DNA of 64,000 bases from Asterella californica (GCA_036924285.1 JAYKYS010000007.1:1736001-1800000); one strand, 5' to 3'; numbered from the stretch's first letter, positions 21,111-32,947 are shown. Numbers and translations are program-made. Notes: a model not told the origin generated them from the letters alone.

Positions 21111-21512
21111 AGCTCTATGGATATGATCATACAAGGTTGTCGGTATTCTCTGACGAACGAAGCTCTCAGAGCATTGTACACTTCACACTGAGTTCCTCAG
21201 TCTTAGTCGAAATGATTGACACTCCAAGCCATGTGCTGCACTCACAAAACACTGCCAGTGATATACTGGAGGAAGGTGGGGATGACGTCAAGTCCGCATG
21301 GCCCTTATGGATTGGGCTACACACGTGCTACAATGGCAGTTACAATTGGAAGCAATGCTGTAAGGCGGAGGGAATCCAGAAAGATTGCCTAAGTTCGGAT
21401 TGTTCTCTGCAACTCGAGGACATGAAGTTGGAATCGCTAGTAATCACGGATCAGCATGCCGCGGTGAATAAGTACTTGGGCCCTGTACAAACTGCTCGTC
21501 AAACCATGTAAA
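21111..21512 (+). rRNA. rrn18: SSU rRNA 3'-domain fragment (copy C)
   Basis: Same blocks as at 841-1240, with extra changes: CTCGTC for CCCGTC after the decoding-site block, and AATCACGGATCAG for AATCGCGGATCAG. These make function unlikely. Confidence 0.87.
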
Positions 21513-22390
21513 ATGGTATCTACATAAGGTTCGAGAGGTATTTCAACACTTCCAAACTCCGAAATCTCACCAGTTTTACTGGTTGAGACAACATCCTTCA
21601 CGCTGTTTCTTTCTTATGTCCAGTTGAAACATATACGATTTGAATAAAGAAAAAAACGTCGCCTTAGTATTAAGCCATCTTTTCCTATCTACTAAATCTA
21701 AAAGTATATACGTAATGCATGACACCAGCGCAACCTGTAAAGTTAACAAACAATAAGAATTTCACACCTTTTACATGAATCATCAGAATTGCCCTTACGG
21801 GTCTCGTCCCCCTAAGGACCTCGTGAAAAGGTTTGGAGTTCTGTAATAAATATTATAAATTCGCTTTTATTGAAGCGGAATTACTACACAAGTCTTTATC
21901 TCTACAAGACTAAGGTCTTTGTACCAAATTCGGGTCTAATGGTATTTTGAATGCTTGATTTATGAATTCAATAATTTTATGACAATCTTCAGGAGTTTTA
22001 CCGTAAATAAAAAAGTAGATGCTTCTTCACCCTTTCTATAAATCACTTTTAGTGTATTCAATGGAAAAAGATTTTGTACGCAAACCCAACTTCTTTTTCA
22101 TATTGAAATATCCTTTATACGCAAACCCAACTTCTTTTTCATATTGAAATATCCTTTATATATGATAACTCATCTTTATATATGATTATTCATCAAACTT
22201 TGTCTCCTCGTCATATTCTCTAACCTATCTATATAAACTTGTACCCAATCTTCCTTGGTTATCAACTCCTTAAACACATAACAATTGGGTGTCGGGTCAA
22301 GTTGACATAACTTTTTCATCAAAAACTAAAGCCAAACCTTTTCAATCAGGATCAAGCGTTCTAAAAATGTTGACTATTTTAAAACTCTTT

Positions 22391-24160
22391 ACTTTAATAG
22401 TGAAAACTATTAACTTTGTATCCATTTGACTCAAAACCTCCCCCAACAAAATTGATCTTCAACCGCCGTAACCGCTCGATTTTTAAACTACTATTGAAGC
22501 TATAAACATATTTATCAAAATCTTCAAGCGATTTTAGATTATGAATCTTGAACGGGTATGTTTTAACATATAGAAGACATTCTCCCAAGGTTTACTCAGC
22601 AAATAATCTACACCATTTTAAACTATTTGGTCGATTTAATCTTATCAATTTGACTCTTAAAATCGTACTGAGTTCAATGTACTTATACAACTCGATATTC
22701 CCGAAAGGAAACTCTTTGTAGACAGAAATGAAACTTGTCAAAATTTTTCTGACATTTCAAGTTTTACTACTTGAACATATTACCTTACTTTGGAAGCAAT
22801 CAAATAATTGACTTATATCAACGGTCTCGGCAGGTTTCTGCAGACCCGCCATGGCTAATATTTGACCTTTAAACAAGTGCAATTGTCCTCGAGTTTTCCA
22901 GGAATATCACTTAGAAGTACTACCTTTCTCTTCTAAGTAACTAGATTTAACCTCTCCCTGGGGGGAGAGAGCTAAAGCCCTCTCTCTTTGGTCGACTGTC
23001 TCGTTGACCCTCAAAATCTAAAACAGACTTTTTATAAAGATTTATTAAAGGCCCATGGACAACAGTAAAAACCTCATCTAAAGATAAGGTCGAAATAAAT
23101 CCGTCGACCGTAGCCGAAACGACTAAACCCCTATGAATTGAAATCTCGTTCAAAATCGAACCTAAAACTTCTCTACCCGGTAACTAAACTAGCGATGTAA
23201 GGGTTTGTAAGTTGACCTCCTTTCCCTAACACGTGACTCCCGACCTGGTATCGAAATAACCCTTTACACGTCCATAAAGTGAAATGAAAACAAGTTTCTA
23301 GAAGGCGTTGCCTAGTGTTCCTTTACTATAGGTATTACGTTTTCAAGGGATTTAATTCACGAATTTTGCGAAAGGTTTCAATTCCGGCGGCCCTCCGGGC
23401 CTTCGATTAGTTTTCAATCAGCTCTCATCCACAAAGCAAGAGAGATCTTAAACCATATACATTGAGTTTAACCGCTTAAAGGAAATATAAGATCATTACG
23501 CGTTTTAACTGGAAGACAAGAATATTTCATGGAGTCCAAGAAGTGAAAGTCAACATCCCCGAACCCAAACATCAGCAGGTTTTAAATCATTCAAATCCTT
23601 TGTTACGTATGCTCCACCCAAATCTAGTCACGATAACATATTCATCCCTATAGAATAAGCCCCAGTCAGCTCTAAATCATGAAACTGCTTCTCAATCAAA
23701 CCGACCACAAAGGACTTCACCCCGACCACCCATAAAACTATTATGAGCGAAACTACTATATCTTTCAAAGTTACTACTACTACAAAACAACTTTCTTATA
23801 CTCAATCCTTCACATTTCAGAAAGGATTCAAAACATCTATAGCAGATATCCCTCCAACTGTTAGTCAAATTGTCCTCTCCCCGTGAGTCAAATTATGGAT
23901 ACTAAGCCAATAGGACAACGCAATAACAAAATCTATCATAGCATAGTTAGAAAATTTCGTACGGTTTTCATTAATAAAAATCTCCATAGTCTTTATATTC
24001 TCACAAATATCTCTCTTTTCAAGTCCTACAAATTGACCTACAGAAGCTAAGTCCTTATAACCCGCAGGTGCTAACAAGGCGGTGTCTAGTAAACGAGTTT
24101 TGGGATTCATCATTCCTCCGTAGGATCTCTCATTGTAACGAATGAACCTGGACACGAATC
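22391..24160 (-). pseudogene. Decayed organellar/plasmid B-type DNA polymerase (copy C)
   Basis: Minus-strand blocks match copies A and B. The exonuclease block at 23,865-24,155 is the longest uninterrupted version: LLDTALLAPAGYKDLASVG followed in frame by FSNYAMIDFVIALSYW, the YAxxD exonuclease-III type motif. The palm block near 23,470-23,770 is frame-broken here. The motif-C-like block at 22,947-23,153 reads SATVDGFISTLSLDEV. The C-terminal block is truncated by a deletion near 22,570. Confidence 0.68.
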
Positions 24161-24837
24161 GACTCCTTTCTTTATCTTATTAAAATCTCAAAATGTTTGC
24201 ATTTCGGCTAGAGTTCAGTGAGATATTAAATAAAAGCGGTATATTGGCCAGTCTGGCCCAAGAGGTTGAACTCCTGTCAGACTTTTTCAAATACTTGAAA
24301 TACAACCTATTAGAAAAGTAAAATGAATCCGATCACCTTTCTTCAGTCAAAATAATATGATTTTCATTCACTCCCAGATCAATGCTCACTATCAATAGTT
24401 GGTAAGACAATACCTTATTACCGAACATAAAATGAAAACTCCGGTTCCTATCTTTGACCCTCTTTCTATCTTTAGCATTGAATTTCTGGAAAGATTATTC
24501 TCCCTGGGTCTGTCTTTTCGACACACCTACAAAAGACTTATCGTCCTTGGAAAGTTTACTATTGAAATCATTTCGAACATATTCTGAATCGAGACCCACG
24601 AAAAATTCTAATGAATATATTTTTCATCGGTCTATCGCTACACCAATCAGCTTTGTTATCCTTCCAAGTGACTTGACTGTAATCTGTTAGCCTATCACAG
24701 GCCTCAAATTGACTACTAAAATCTTTCACCTTATTAATACTATAACAATATGCCTTAGTTACAACCTCCTTAACTCAATCTTTAGAATTTCTGGTTTTTA
24801 AAGAAGACTTCAAAATTGAATAGACGACTTTCAGTTT

Positions 24838-25269
24838 CTAAACCGGATTAGAATCCGAAAGCTTTGATTGATCAATATATTTCTCAAAACCTGTGGAGTT
24901 CAACCTCAGCAGCCTGCATATGAATCCTGAAAATTCTTTGCAAGTGTACACAGATGATTTCTTCATGTGAGCTATGCCGTATCCTGTTCGCATTTCCAGT
25001 GAGCCGTTGGCTGTAAGCTGCAAGCATACAGCTAGCCGCGAGCGCATAACCTCCTCGCGGACCGCGTGAAACAAAAGCTCCAATAATAAACATAGGCTAT
25101 AGGAAGGGCCCGCGTTAAGGACAGAGAAGGCACCTCCTTCGGTGCCTTTACAACTCGGATGTAGTAAATCAATTATTTCATGACATAATAATATACAAAA
25201 GCATATATAGAGAAAGCACAGCTTAATAATAAAAGATACGTATATAATAAAAAAGCCATGGAGTGTCAT
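24838..25269 (-). CDS. Unknown 143-codon ORF (copy C)
   Basis: Same length and reading as the ORF at 4619-5050 with scattered substitutions and no frameshift. Hydrophobic N-terminal 35 residues and a polar cysteine-containing C-terminus. Function unknown. Confidence 0.4.
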   Translation of the reverse strand: MTLHGFFIIYVSFIIKLCFLYICFCILLCHEIIDLLHPSCKGTEGGAFSVLNAGPSYSLCLLLELLFHAVREEVMRSRLAVCLQLTANGSLEMRTGYGIAHMKKSSVYTCKEFSGFICRLLRLNSTGFEKYIDQSKLSDSNPV

Positions 25270-25793
25270 TACTAATAAAGAAATTTAGTAGTGACTTTTC
25301 ATTATTTATAATAAATAAAGGCGTTGGAATTTTTCATGGACGGATTATAGTCTTCGTGCGCGTAAATCTACAACCCATTTCCGGCCGTATCAGCTGGCGT
25401 GTGCGGACAAGCCATTTCAGGTCTATTACAGAGGACCCTTCTTTCGTAAAACCAAAGAAGTATCCAAAGGACCCTTCGGATCAAAGAAAAAATGATTTTT
25501 TTACTATCATATATTTTCTACTTTTTTGTCATAACGCATTATTTTACCATCCATCTCGGATCGTCAAGCTGAGAATTCATCTGGGTTTCGTCCACAGCAT
25601 CTAGTCTCACCTCAGTGACCCTGGGATTCTCTGAGTTGTACAAGGCAACGGTAGGAGCCAAGGGCCCCAAGGGGGACTTTCTGACAGGGAAAAAAACTGA
25701 AAAAGCCCCAAGGGGGACTGTTATAGAAAAAAAGAAAAAAAGCTGACAGGAAAAAATTGACAAGGCAAAAAAAGTATGAATTTTTCGTTCCTT

Positions 25794-26372
25794 TTAATCA
25801 AGAAGGTCTAGATCTATTTTATAAGGAAATTGTATTTGTTGAGGTTCATATAATACCACAGCTTTTAGTGTTTTATAGTTGACTTCTAAATGATTAGGTT
25901 TCATTCTCCTTATTCGGTTAGTTTGGAAATTTTGTCTTATGTTTGATTTGAAAAAATCTAAAGAATTTTCTTGAATAGATATAAGATCACCGTTGGATAC
26001 TTGAAAACCAGGAATATTTACCTTTTTATAATTGACACAAATATTTTTATGACTTATTAGTTGCCTTGCTTGAAACATAGTTGAACAAAAATTAAGACGA
26101 ACCAGAATAACGTCCAATCTTTTTTCTATATTGAATAGCAAACTGTTTTTTTATCTATATAAGTGTGCATTTTAGCCCTTTGCATCTTTTTTATGGGTAA
26201 ATTTCCATAAAAAAGGGACAACTTTTTTATAGTTTGTAATTGTATGGAAAAGTCAGATTTTTATTTTTTTTTGAAGGTCCGAAATAAGTAATTTTTGTTT
26301 TAGAGTCAGTTTTTTGGTCTGCCAAACATTTTCTAAAATTTGGCGACAAACTTTAAATCTTGATGCAAACAT
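25794..26372 (-). pseudogene. rps4: Mitochondrial ribosomal protein S4, frameshifted (copy C)
   Basis: Nearly full length: about 193 codons from the ATG at 26,370-26,372 (MFASRFKVCRQILENVW) to PYKIDLDLLD and a TAA. Two frame changes occur at homopolymers, one in the A-run after KLLISDLQKK and one at the A-run following YIDKK. The last 115 codons are open and include the S4 RNA-binding segment. RNA editing by base conversion could not repair these. Confidence 0.88.
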
Positions 26373-26403
26373 ATGAAGTTTAATTTGTTTTTTTTTTGGC
26401 CAT

Positions 26404-26473
26404 TGCGGATAACGGGAATCGAACCCATATCCTCTGCTGGAAGGCAGATAATTTACCTTTAATCTATATCCGC
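26404..26473 (-). tRNA. trnG: tRNA-Gly(UCC), copy C
   Basis: 70 nt with paired acceptor GCGGATA/TATCCGC. The anticodon loop has six bases. Confidence 0.85.
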
Positions 26474-27301
26474 ATTGAAAACAAAATATAGAATTTTACC
26501 GTCATGAATTATCGCCGATGATTCATGATCAACATCTGCTTGATTCGCAAAATAAGGGTCTTTTAGGAGTGGTTATTCCGAAGCTCGTTGAACATAGTGA
26601 ATAGAGACTGGAAGCTAGCTAAACGAGTAGCACATCGTATACTATATGGGCTTTCAAAGAAAAAAAATCTTTTGATGTCATGCGGCATGCTTCTATAGCC
26701 TGTAGGGCGAAGCTTGAATGAAAAAAAGCAAACCCGTAAAGTAAGCAAAGCACAGAGCATAAAGTTGTTATGCGAGAGGCTAAAGCACAAGTCTAGCTAC
26801 TGAGAGCACGTGGAGCTATTTTCACTGACTACCTTATTCTCGCCAGAGAGTCCTTTGATCTGCTACACCCCTATGCTAATAGAGCTAATAAAGCTCCGGG
26901 TTGCTGGCACGTCTGTTTCTTTTTTAGTAGAGGGCGCACAAAATATATAGATTTTATCCTCTGCCGCTGACAGCAGCTCTTGTAGATTTTGAACAGTCAT
27001 ATTTAGTCAGTTACTTACGCAAAGCCCCGTGGAGTACGGAATAGCCAAGGCTACTCTGATTGTAGCTTGAACGTAAGAGTTCCCGCCAAGTCCTCTCCCT
27101 CTGGTGCTCGTGTGCGGAAATCGTCAACTTTCTAGCCTTCGGGGCCACTCGGGTCGCTTACTCAGTGCTTTGGGCCCTTCGGGTTCGGGTCAAGCCTTAC
27201 AAACCTAGCCAAACAAAAAATTCTCTGAACTTTCATTTACATAGTAATTGAATATTAGGTTGATTATTGTTTGCTTCAAGTTTAAGAGCTGATTACGAAA
27301 A
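26474..27301. other. Spacer between trnG and trnS, copy C
   Basis: Matches 6161-7013 with small indels. No gene seen. Confidence 0.5.
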
Positions 27302-27385
27302 GGATGGATGTCTGAGCGGTTGAAAGAGTCGGTCTTGAAAACCGAAGTATTGAGAATACCGGGCGTTCGAATCTCTCTCCATCCG
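27302..27385 (+). tRNA. trnS: tRNA-Ser(UGA), copy C
   Basis: 84 nt. The T arm is weakened (GCGTTCGAATCTCTC instead of GGGTTCGAATCCCTC), so this copy is probably degenerating. Confidence 0.9.
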
Positions 27386-27876
27386 CGAGTATGTTAATGA
27401 GTTAACTGCATTCTCTTCAATGCCTTTTCTTGAACCCTAGGGCTCTTCGGGCACTCGTCCTATAAGGAGAGGGTCGAGCCGCCTCTGGTGTTCGTGCGCG
27501 GAAATCGTCAAGGCATTTCTGGCCTTCGGCCCTTGGGACGGCTCGAAGGATACTGCTTTGGCTTTCCGAAAAAAGGGCGCAGAAACTTTCCAGTATCTGC
27601 CCTCAGGCACGTAATGCGAAGAAAAAAGGGCCCCGGACTTTTTTGTCTGACTGACAAAGCCCCGGACTTTGTTGTGTCGGACACCACAAAACAAAATACT
27701 GTCCGACAAGGGCCCGCGACTGTCTGACAGGGCCCTTGGGAAAACTGTCAGACAGTCCCCTTGGGAGACCCTGTCAGACAAAAAAAAGCAAAAACCCGAT
27801 GCTTTAAAAAAAAACTGATTTACCTAAAATAGTTTTTTCCTGCGGTACAAAAACTAATTGAACCAATTCGAACTTG
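27386..27876. repeat. GC-rich palindrome cluster, copy C
   Basis: Corresponds to 7098-7587, with CTGTCAGACAG and GTCCGACA units at 27,640-27,790. No gene supported. Confidence 0.65.
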
Positions 27877-27961
27877 TACGGATAGAGGGATTCGAACCCC
27901 CACGAACATTATGGTCACCATAACCTAAACCTGGCATGTCTACCAATTCCATCATATCCGC
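27877..27961 (-). tRNA. trnL: tRNA-Leu(UAG), copy C
   Basis: 85 nt. Anticodon UAG. One anticodon-stem pair is lost (GGTTATGG for GGTTCTGG). Confidence 0.9.
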
Positions 27962-28688
27962 CAACCCTTGAGGTTATGCAATCATTAGGCCTTGGATAAA
28001 AAAAAATATAGAAAAAAGGAAAGCGAAGTGAAAAAAAAGATTTTAGGCACGTAGTGCTCGACCCGATAAGGGAGAGGGGTAGAAAAATCTATATTTTTTC
28101 CGCTACGCACCTTCTTTCTCAGCCATTTATAGAAGCGAATGTCAAACAAAAAAAGATTTTGTAGAGTGCCTCTCCAAACCCAGAAACTTTTCAGTATCTA
28201 CCCGCAGGGCCCCAAAGGAGACTTTTTTTGTCTGACAAAAAAGGGCCTGCGGCCGGAGCCTATAATTACTTTTTTCAGCGAACGCTGTTTTTGGAGATAT
28301 TAAGGGTGCCCGCCCTCAGCCATCCACGAAGGTTTAGTTGCGCCCTAACGTTCAGCTAATGCAAGTTGAGTCACGAAGTTACGATCGTAGAAAAATCTTT
28401 ATAATGTCATTACAAAGTAATTGCATGCTTTGCTCAAGCCAGTTATGCTCGTATGGCTAAACAAGGATGGGTAGAAGAGAACACATTTTTGATTATCTGA
28501 GCCGGGAAACATGCAAGCTTGTTCCGGATCAACAAATTTTTTCATTTTTTTGATATATATCAATTTGTCAACACCGGTGCCTGTTAGGCTTAGCGTAATG
28601 GCTCGTAATATATGATCCCCTCCACCCGAAGACACTAAGTTATATTTGGACGCGTATACGAACTGCCAGAGTTACTAAATCCAAAGCT
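27962..28688. other. Spacer between trnL and trnK, copy C
   Basis: No gene seen. It is the mirror of 12,862-13,589 of copy B, and copy A has a deletion here (only about 250 bp between the two tRNAs). Confidence 0.5.
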
Positions 28689-28761
28689 TGGGTATAGCAA
28701 GACTTGAACCTGCGACCTTTAAGTTAAAAGCCTATTGCTCTACCAACTGAGCTATACACCC
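28689..28761 (-). tRNA. trnK: tRNA-Lys(UUU), copy C
   Basis: 73 nt. One T-stem change (CTTGC for CCTGC). Otherwise as copy A. Confidence 0.92.
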
Positions 28762-29486
28762 GGAGATTCTTTATTATGACAATTTCAATTCTTTAATTCG
28801 ACAACAAATTCATGAAAAACAACTCTGACCTAAAATGCGAGCCATGAACAGAGCGTATAGCAATTTATTCACGGCGTAGCGAAAAAGAAAAGAATAGATA
28901 TATTTTTGTATTTTTGCATTTCGGAACTGTAAAACAAAGAAACTAGGATAAGCAAGAGAACAAAGTGGAGAGAGCCACCACCAGATATTTGGTCACAGCT
29001 ACCTTTTGCCCACTTTACCAATCAAAGTGGTCAATTTGTGCTTAGAACCGGGTCTGAAGGGCCGAAGACCAGAAATGCCTTGACTATTTCTGGCACTTCG
29101 CCGGCTGAGAAAGAAGAGTTCTTTGTAATGGAGTTTTTTCTCAGCCATTTCGGCTCGTGTCCTATCAGTTTTTTTCCTTTTTTATCAATTTTCAAGAGAA
29201 TGAAAAAAAAGAGATATATATATATATATTTTAGTGTTCTGTGGACAATGACTATACGACGCAGGCCCTCTGCCTCTTGATCGCAGCGCTATGGGCTTTT
29301 CTCGTTTTCCGCCGTCTCCCTACGGCCTTCATTCGCTTTTCCTAAAAACAATATTGTAGCAAAGTTCGGAATGACCTTCAACACACCCAGCTGCCAAGCC
29401 GCGGGGGTGGTTCGTAATGGATCTACTACTACGCATCCTTGTAACGTCTTTCAGCCTAACGTTCATTACTTCGGTCTTATGGAATA
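28762..29486. other. Spacer between trnK and trnI, copy C
   Basis: Matches 7992-8726 of copy A. There is a TA microsatellite near 29,215-29,230. No gene seen. Confidence 0.5.
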
Positions 29487-29560
29487 TAGGCTTAGTAGGA
29501 CTCGAACCTACAATATCACCATTATGAGCGGTGCGTTTGAACCAATTAAACTATAAGCCC
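29487..29560 (-). tRNA. trnI: tRNA-Ile(CAU), copy C
   Basis: 74 nt with a fully paired anticodon stem (CACCG/CGGTG) and T arm GTAGGTTCGAGTCCTAC. It looks intact, more so than copy A. Confidence 0.9.
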
Positions 29561-30091
29561 TGGATTCGCTATGCTCACTGACATAGCGAATAAAGCCCAT
29601 CTGCGGCCTTCGTGAGCTATGTGAAGCAGAGAATCAAAGGAAAAAGAGGCCCGCTCCAATCGTAAAGCGCTATCCCTCTGGTCGAGTGCTACACACCTCT
29701 CCCTCAGGTCTTCGCACTACGTGCCTCTTTTTGTCAAGGCGGAAATGACTTGATGATTTTTCTTATTTGGCTTTACGAAAGAAGGGGTTTTACAAGCCAA
29801 ATAACTATCCCTTGGACCCTAGAGAAGTAAGCAAAAAAATATGACGTTTTCTGCTCTTTGACCTCTCCCCGTTAGGGTAGAGAGACAAAGCTCTTTATCC
29901 AAGAACAATCCTTTTTGAATTCCTTCGGGGCTCTACTGTCTAAGCAGATGGAAAAGTCAAACCCCTTGTTTTTTTTGTTAGCTCTTTTATGCGTGTGCGG
30001 CGAGGGTAGGGCTCAAACGTACGAAACGTTCGAGCCCTGAGGTGCTCGTTTTAGGAAATAAAAAAAGAAAAAAAGAAAAATTTGCAGCACA
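29561..30091. other. Spacer between trnI and atp9, copy C
   Basis: Matches 8801-9349. No gene seen. Confidence 0.5.
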
Positions 30092-30229
30092 TTAAAAGAC
30101 GAATAATATTAAAAATCCCATCATTAAGGTAAACAAAGCAATAGCTTCAGTTAAAGCAAAACCTAAAATGACATAACCAAATAATTGCTTAGCCAATGAT
30201 GGATTTCGTGCAACAGAATTAATCAAAGA
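30092..30229 (-). CDS. atp9: ATP synthase subunit 9, last exon (copy C)
   Basis: 45 codons plus TAA, reading [19 protein letters not shown] to [14 protein letters not shown] with M replacing one hydrophobic residue relative to copy A only if the third-base changes are read strictly. Open throughout. It follows group II domains V and VI. The upstream part of the intron is lost to a retrotransposon fragment, so the exon is orphaned. Confidence 0.92.
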   Translation of the reverse strand, partial: SLINSVARNPSLAKQLFGYVILGFALTEAIALFTLMMGFLILFVF

Positions 30230-30411
30230 ATACCGATAGGGTTTTTCCCCCCGGTCAGAACCACACGTGCAAGTTTCCCTGCATGTGGCTCGTCCATGGC
30301 AATCTCTTCAGCTTTTGTGGCTTGGCCGTATAAGTGATACTAGCCCTTCTTACACCGAGATGCGCGACTACTGTGCAATTCTCCCCTCCCCTACACCTTG
30401 TAACTAAGCGC
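30230..30411 (-). other. Group II intron 3' end in atp9, interrupted (copy C)
   Basis: Domain V at 30,258-30,291 (34 nt, GAAA loop) and domain VI at 30,230-30,257. The intron ends abruptly after GTAACTAAG at about 30,411, where retrotransposon sequence begins. Confidence 0.85.
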
Positions 30412-30841
30412 TTAAGGTCCTTGTCTGCTTCAGCCGAACTAACTCAACACCATCTCGAATCCTTTGATATTTCGGAGTGAATCGTCTTGCAAGCAACTCC
30501 TTGAACTCTTTCCAACCAAGCGTCGAGATGGTCAAAGCATGCTCATCCCTGTATGCGGTCCACCAGAGAAGCGCATGGTCCTTCAGGAACGTAACCGCCG
30601 CTCTCACTTTGTCTGACTCTTGAGCCTGATGCGCTTCAAAGTATAGGTCCAACTCAGTTAAGAAATCCTTAACCTTGCGAGCCCGTCCTATACCTGTAAA
30701 CGGGGTCGGCAAATTCGTCTTACAAAGCTTCCTGGTAGACGAGGAACTTCCTTGGTCTGCTTCAAGCTCAACGATACGTTTATCCCTGGAGGCCATACCT
30801 TTCTGCATGGTCTTCATCATCTTGATGAGTTCCGCATACAA
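30412..30841 (-). pseudogene. Retrotransposon gag, N-terminal part
   Basis: 145 open codons with a typical plant Ty3/gypsy gag core: LPTPFTGIGRARKVKDFLTE, a VRAAVTFLKDHALLWW segment and WKEFKELLARRF. This is the capsid-forming retrotransposon-gag domain that packages element RNA. The zinc knuckle and pol are missing because the element is cut at the left junction. The upstream part of the ORF is frame-disturbed near 30,780-31,025. Confidence 0.8.
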
Positions 30842-31131
30842 GGCTCTTTGACTTCCCGCGCCTGCAGCGGTGCCACAGCAGGTACAGGGCTTCTTTGACG
30901 TTGGGGCGATGGTTGTCGGTTGTCGTCCTCTGACTGTGCCTCGGGGCTAGCTCGAGTCGATCTGCTCCATTAGCTGCTCCTCGTTTCTTGGTCTTCCTCA
31001 TGGAACTCTGTCCGTCATCGACCATCGCTCCAAGTGTTCACCTAGAAACGCTGATCCGCTTCGTGCCTCACGTCCCTCCTCAAGCGCCCAGCCTTCAGCC
31101 GCTACCTCAAGTTCTCGCTCACCGAAGCGTC

Positions 31132-31144
31132 GGCTCTGATACCA
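31132..31144 (-). promoter_or_regulatory. Primer-binding site (initiator tRNA-Met type)
   Basis: Minus strand TGGTATCAGAGCC, complementary to the 3' end of plant initiator tRNA-Met. It lies just inside the LTR end, as in most plant chromovirus and copia elements. Confidence 0.85.
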
Positions 31145-32204
31145 CTTTTCGCGCACCTACCGTCTTGTTGCGCCAGCGGAAACTCTAACTCAGTAGATCG
31201 CAAACTTTACACCGCTAACCTGCAAACACAATCACGGGGTTCCTAAGTCCTGACCTAGTCCCGTCTTGGTCGGTCCCAAACATGAGCAAGTCACAAGATG
31301 ACTTGGGGCGGACTTCCCATAAAGTCCAGGGTCCTAAACGGTGCCTCCAACACACCTAGCGGCCCAACCGCCCGTGATGTCCGTCTGGGTCTAGCCTCCC
31401 GAACGGTGGTCTAACCCGCCGACTCGTTTCCTAGTCTTGCCCCAACCCTAACATCGTTCCTAAGTCCAGACATCCAAGTCTGGATCGGAAAGTGCCTTGG
31501 AACCGGTCCAGGTCATCACCTCATGCCCCCAGAGTCCGCCCGCCGAACCCTGGGGTCGGGTGACTCGTCCTGGTCCACCCAAGCATCGAGCCCCCTTCAT
31601 ATATACTTCTGGGGATCGACGGCCCCGCCCTCCTCTTTGGTCCCTGAAAATTATACCACAATCCGATTGTGATTTGGCCATAACTTCCAGCTCGGAGGTC
31701 AGATCGAGGTGTGTTATATATCACTGGAAAGCTCTTGCCGAGACCTTTCCAATGATCCCTCACTCGCCTCGAGATCTTACGTGGAGCTCCGTCCACGACC
31801 TAAAACGTCTGTGGAGCTCCAACACTTAGTCATTTTTCAGAAATCTGTGGTCCAGACCTAGACTCGAACCCTGTGGTTTGGACCAGCGTCCGAACCACAG
31901 TCCGTCTGCGTCTCGGTCTCACGTCTCGGACTCACGTCTCGGACCTATGTCTCAGACTCATGTTTCGGTCCGTTCCTAGACTCGCTCCTTTAAGTCAACG
32001 TTTCTCCGGGGTCCTCTTGGGGTAGGCCTTTATGTCTTAACCCAAGGTTCCAACCTTGGTTTAGAGAACCACTTAGGGTTCATCTGATCGCGACTTCCCG
32101 GCCAAGCCGTTAAGTCCTACTCGCAGCGTTCACAACCTAGCGCAAGTCCGCTAGAGTTCTGTTGTTCGCGTCTGCACCCGATCTTGAGAATGAGGGTCGC
32201 GACA
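31145..32204 (-). repeat. Long terminal repeat of the Ty3/gypsy fragment
   Basis: About 1.06 kb from TGTCGCGACC (32,204) to the sequence before the primer site. Rich in GTCCGGACC/TCTCGGAC-like short repeats near 31,850-31,990. A 370-bp part recurs at 39,029-39,400. Confidence 0.75.
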
Positions 32205-32590
32205 CTAAGTCATTGTAGGCATAGCGTGATCCGCTTTCTCGTTTTGGCTATGGTTGCCCTAGCAAGAGCACCGAGACCGGGATATACTGAAAAGATCTCA
32301 AGTGATACAGTTAAAGCTGCAAAAAAAATGTTGAACTAGTCTAAATGGCTGAGAAAGAAGGGTCCGTAGACTGGAAATGGCTTGACGATTTCCACGCACG
32401 AGTGCTAGAGGGAGAAGAGGAGAGAGGCGCGAAAACCAAAGAGAGAAGGTCGACCAAAGCGAGACAGTCGACCAAAGGAAGAGAGCCTAAACATCTTTTT
32501 TTTGCCGGAGGCGCGGGATAGATCCTTTTGTTGTGAGTAGTCTGTCCGCTCTATCCATGCCACTCCATCACAGGCTTCCTCGAATATAGT
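32205..32590. other. Unassigned sequence between the gypsy fragment and rrn26
   Basis: No gene recognised. It includes one GACGATTTCC dispersed motif near 32,375 and GGTCGACC/GACAGTCGACC repeats near 32,440-32,480. Confidence 0.4.
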
Positions 32591-32947
32591 CACCTGACTC
32601 CATAATATGGTTCCTCGAGTATAGTAAGCTGACTGAACCTAGTAGCGTGGAACTTTCCTGTAGTTTTTTGAGAGGTGGGGTAGTATAGTGACGCTACCTC
32701 CTTGTCTTTTTCTGTGATCCGCAGGTTTGGCCCAAACTTGAGTAAAGCAGCTTTGGCTGACCTTAGGCCGTGTTTTCTGGCCAAGCTTAGCGCGCAGGAC
32801 ATTTTATAGATTGACACAACTTTCCACAGGGAAGAGCGCTTGTTCACAAATGAATAGTAGTGCCCTGGGGGGTCCCAAGGTCTGGAGGACACGGCACTTC
32901 TCCACCCACAGGGCCATTTGCATTGTCTAATGTCCTTCAAGTCGCAC
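32591..32947 (-). other. Putative group II intron 5' part in rrn26
   Basis: Starts GTGCGACTTG directly after the LSU rRNA block GGGGTGAAAGGCC, matching the group II GTGYG start. LSU homology ends exactly here. A group II intron in this neighbourhood of rrn26 is known in liverworts. The left end and the second exon are not visible. Confidence 0.6.

Larger units (their letters stand above)
21135..28922. repeat. Giant inverted repeat, right arm (copy C)
   Basis: Mirror of 12,629-18,902. It is the fuller arm and keeps rps4 and the unknown ORF. A private 41-bp tandem duplication lies at 22,078-22,118 and 22,119-22,159. Confidence 0.85.
30412..32204 (-). mobile_element. Ty3/gypsy fragment: 5' LTR, primer site and partial gag
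   Basis: Oriented right to left: LTR starting TGTCGCGACC at 32,204, a tRNA-Met primer-binding site at 31,132-31,144, then gag truncated at about 30,412. GC content is clearly higher than in the surrounding mitochondrial DNA. The pentamer CTAAG stands at both edges (30,407-30,411 and 32,205-32,209), as a target-site duplication would, although the left end is internal gag, not an LTR. No pol is present. Confidence 0.8.
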
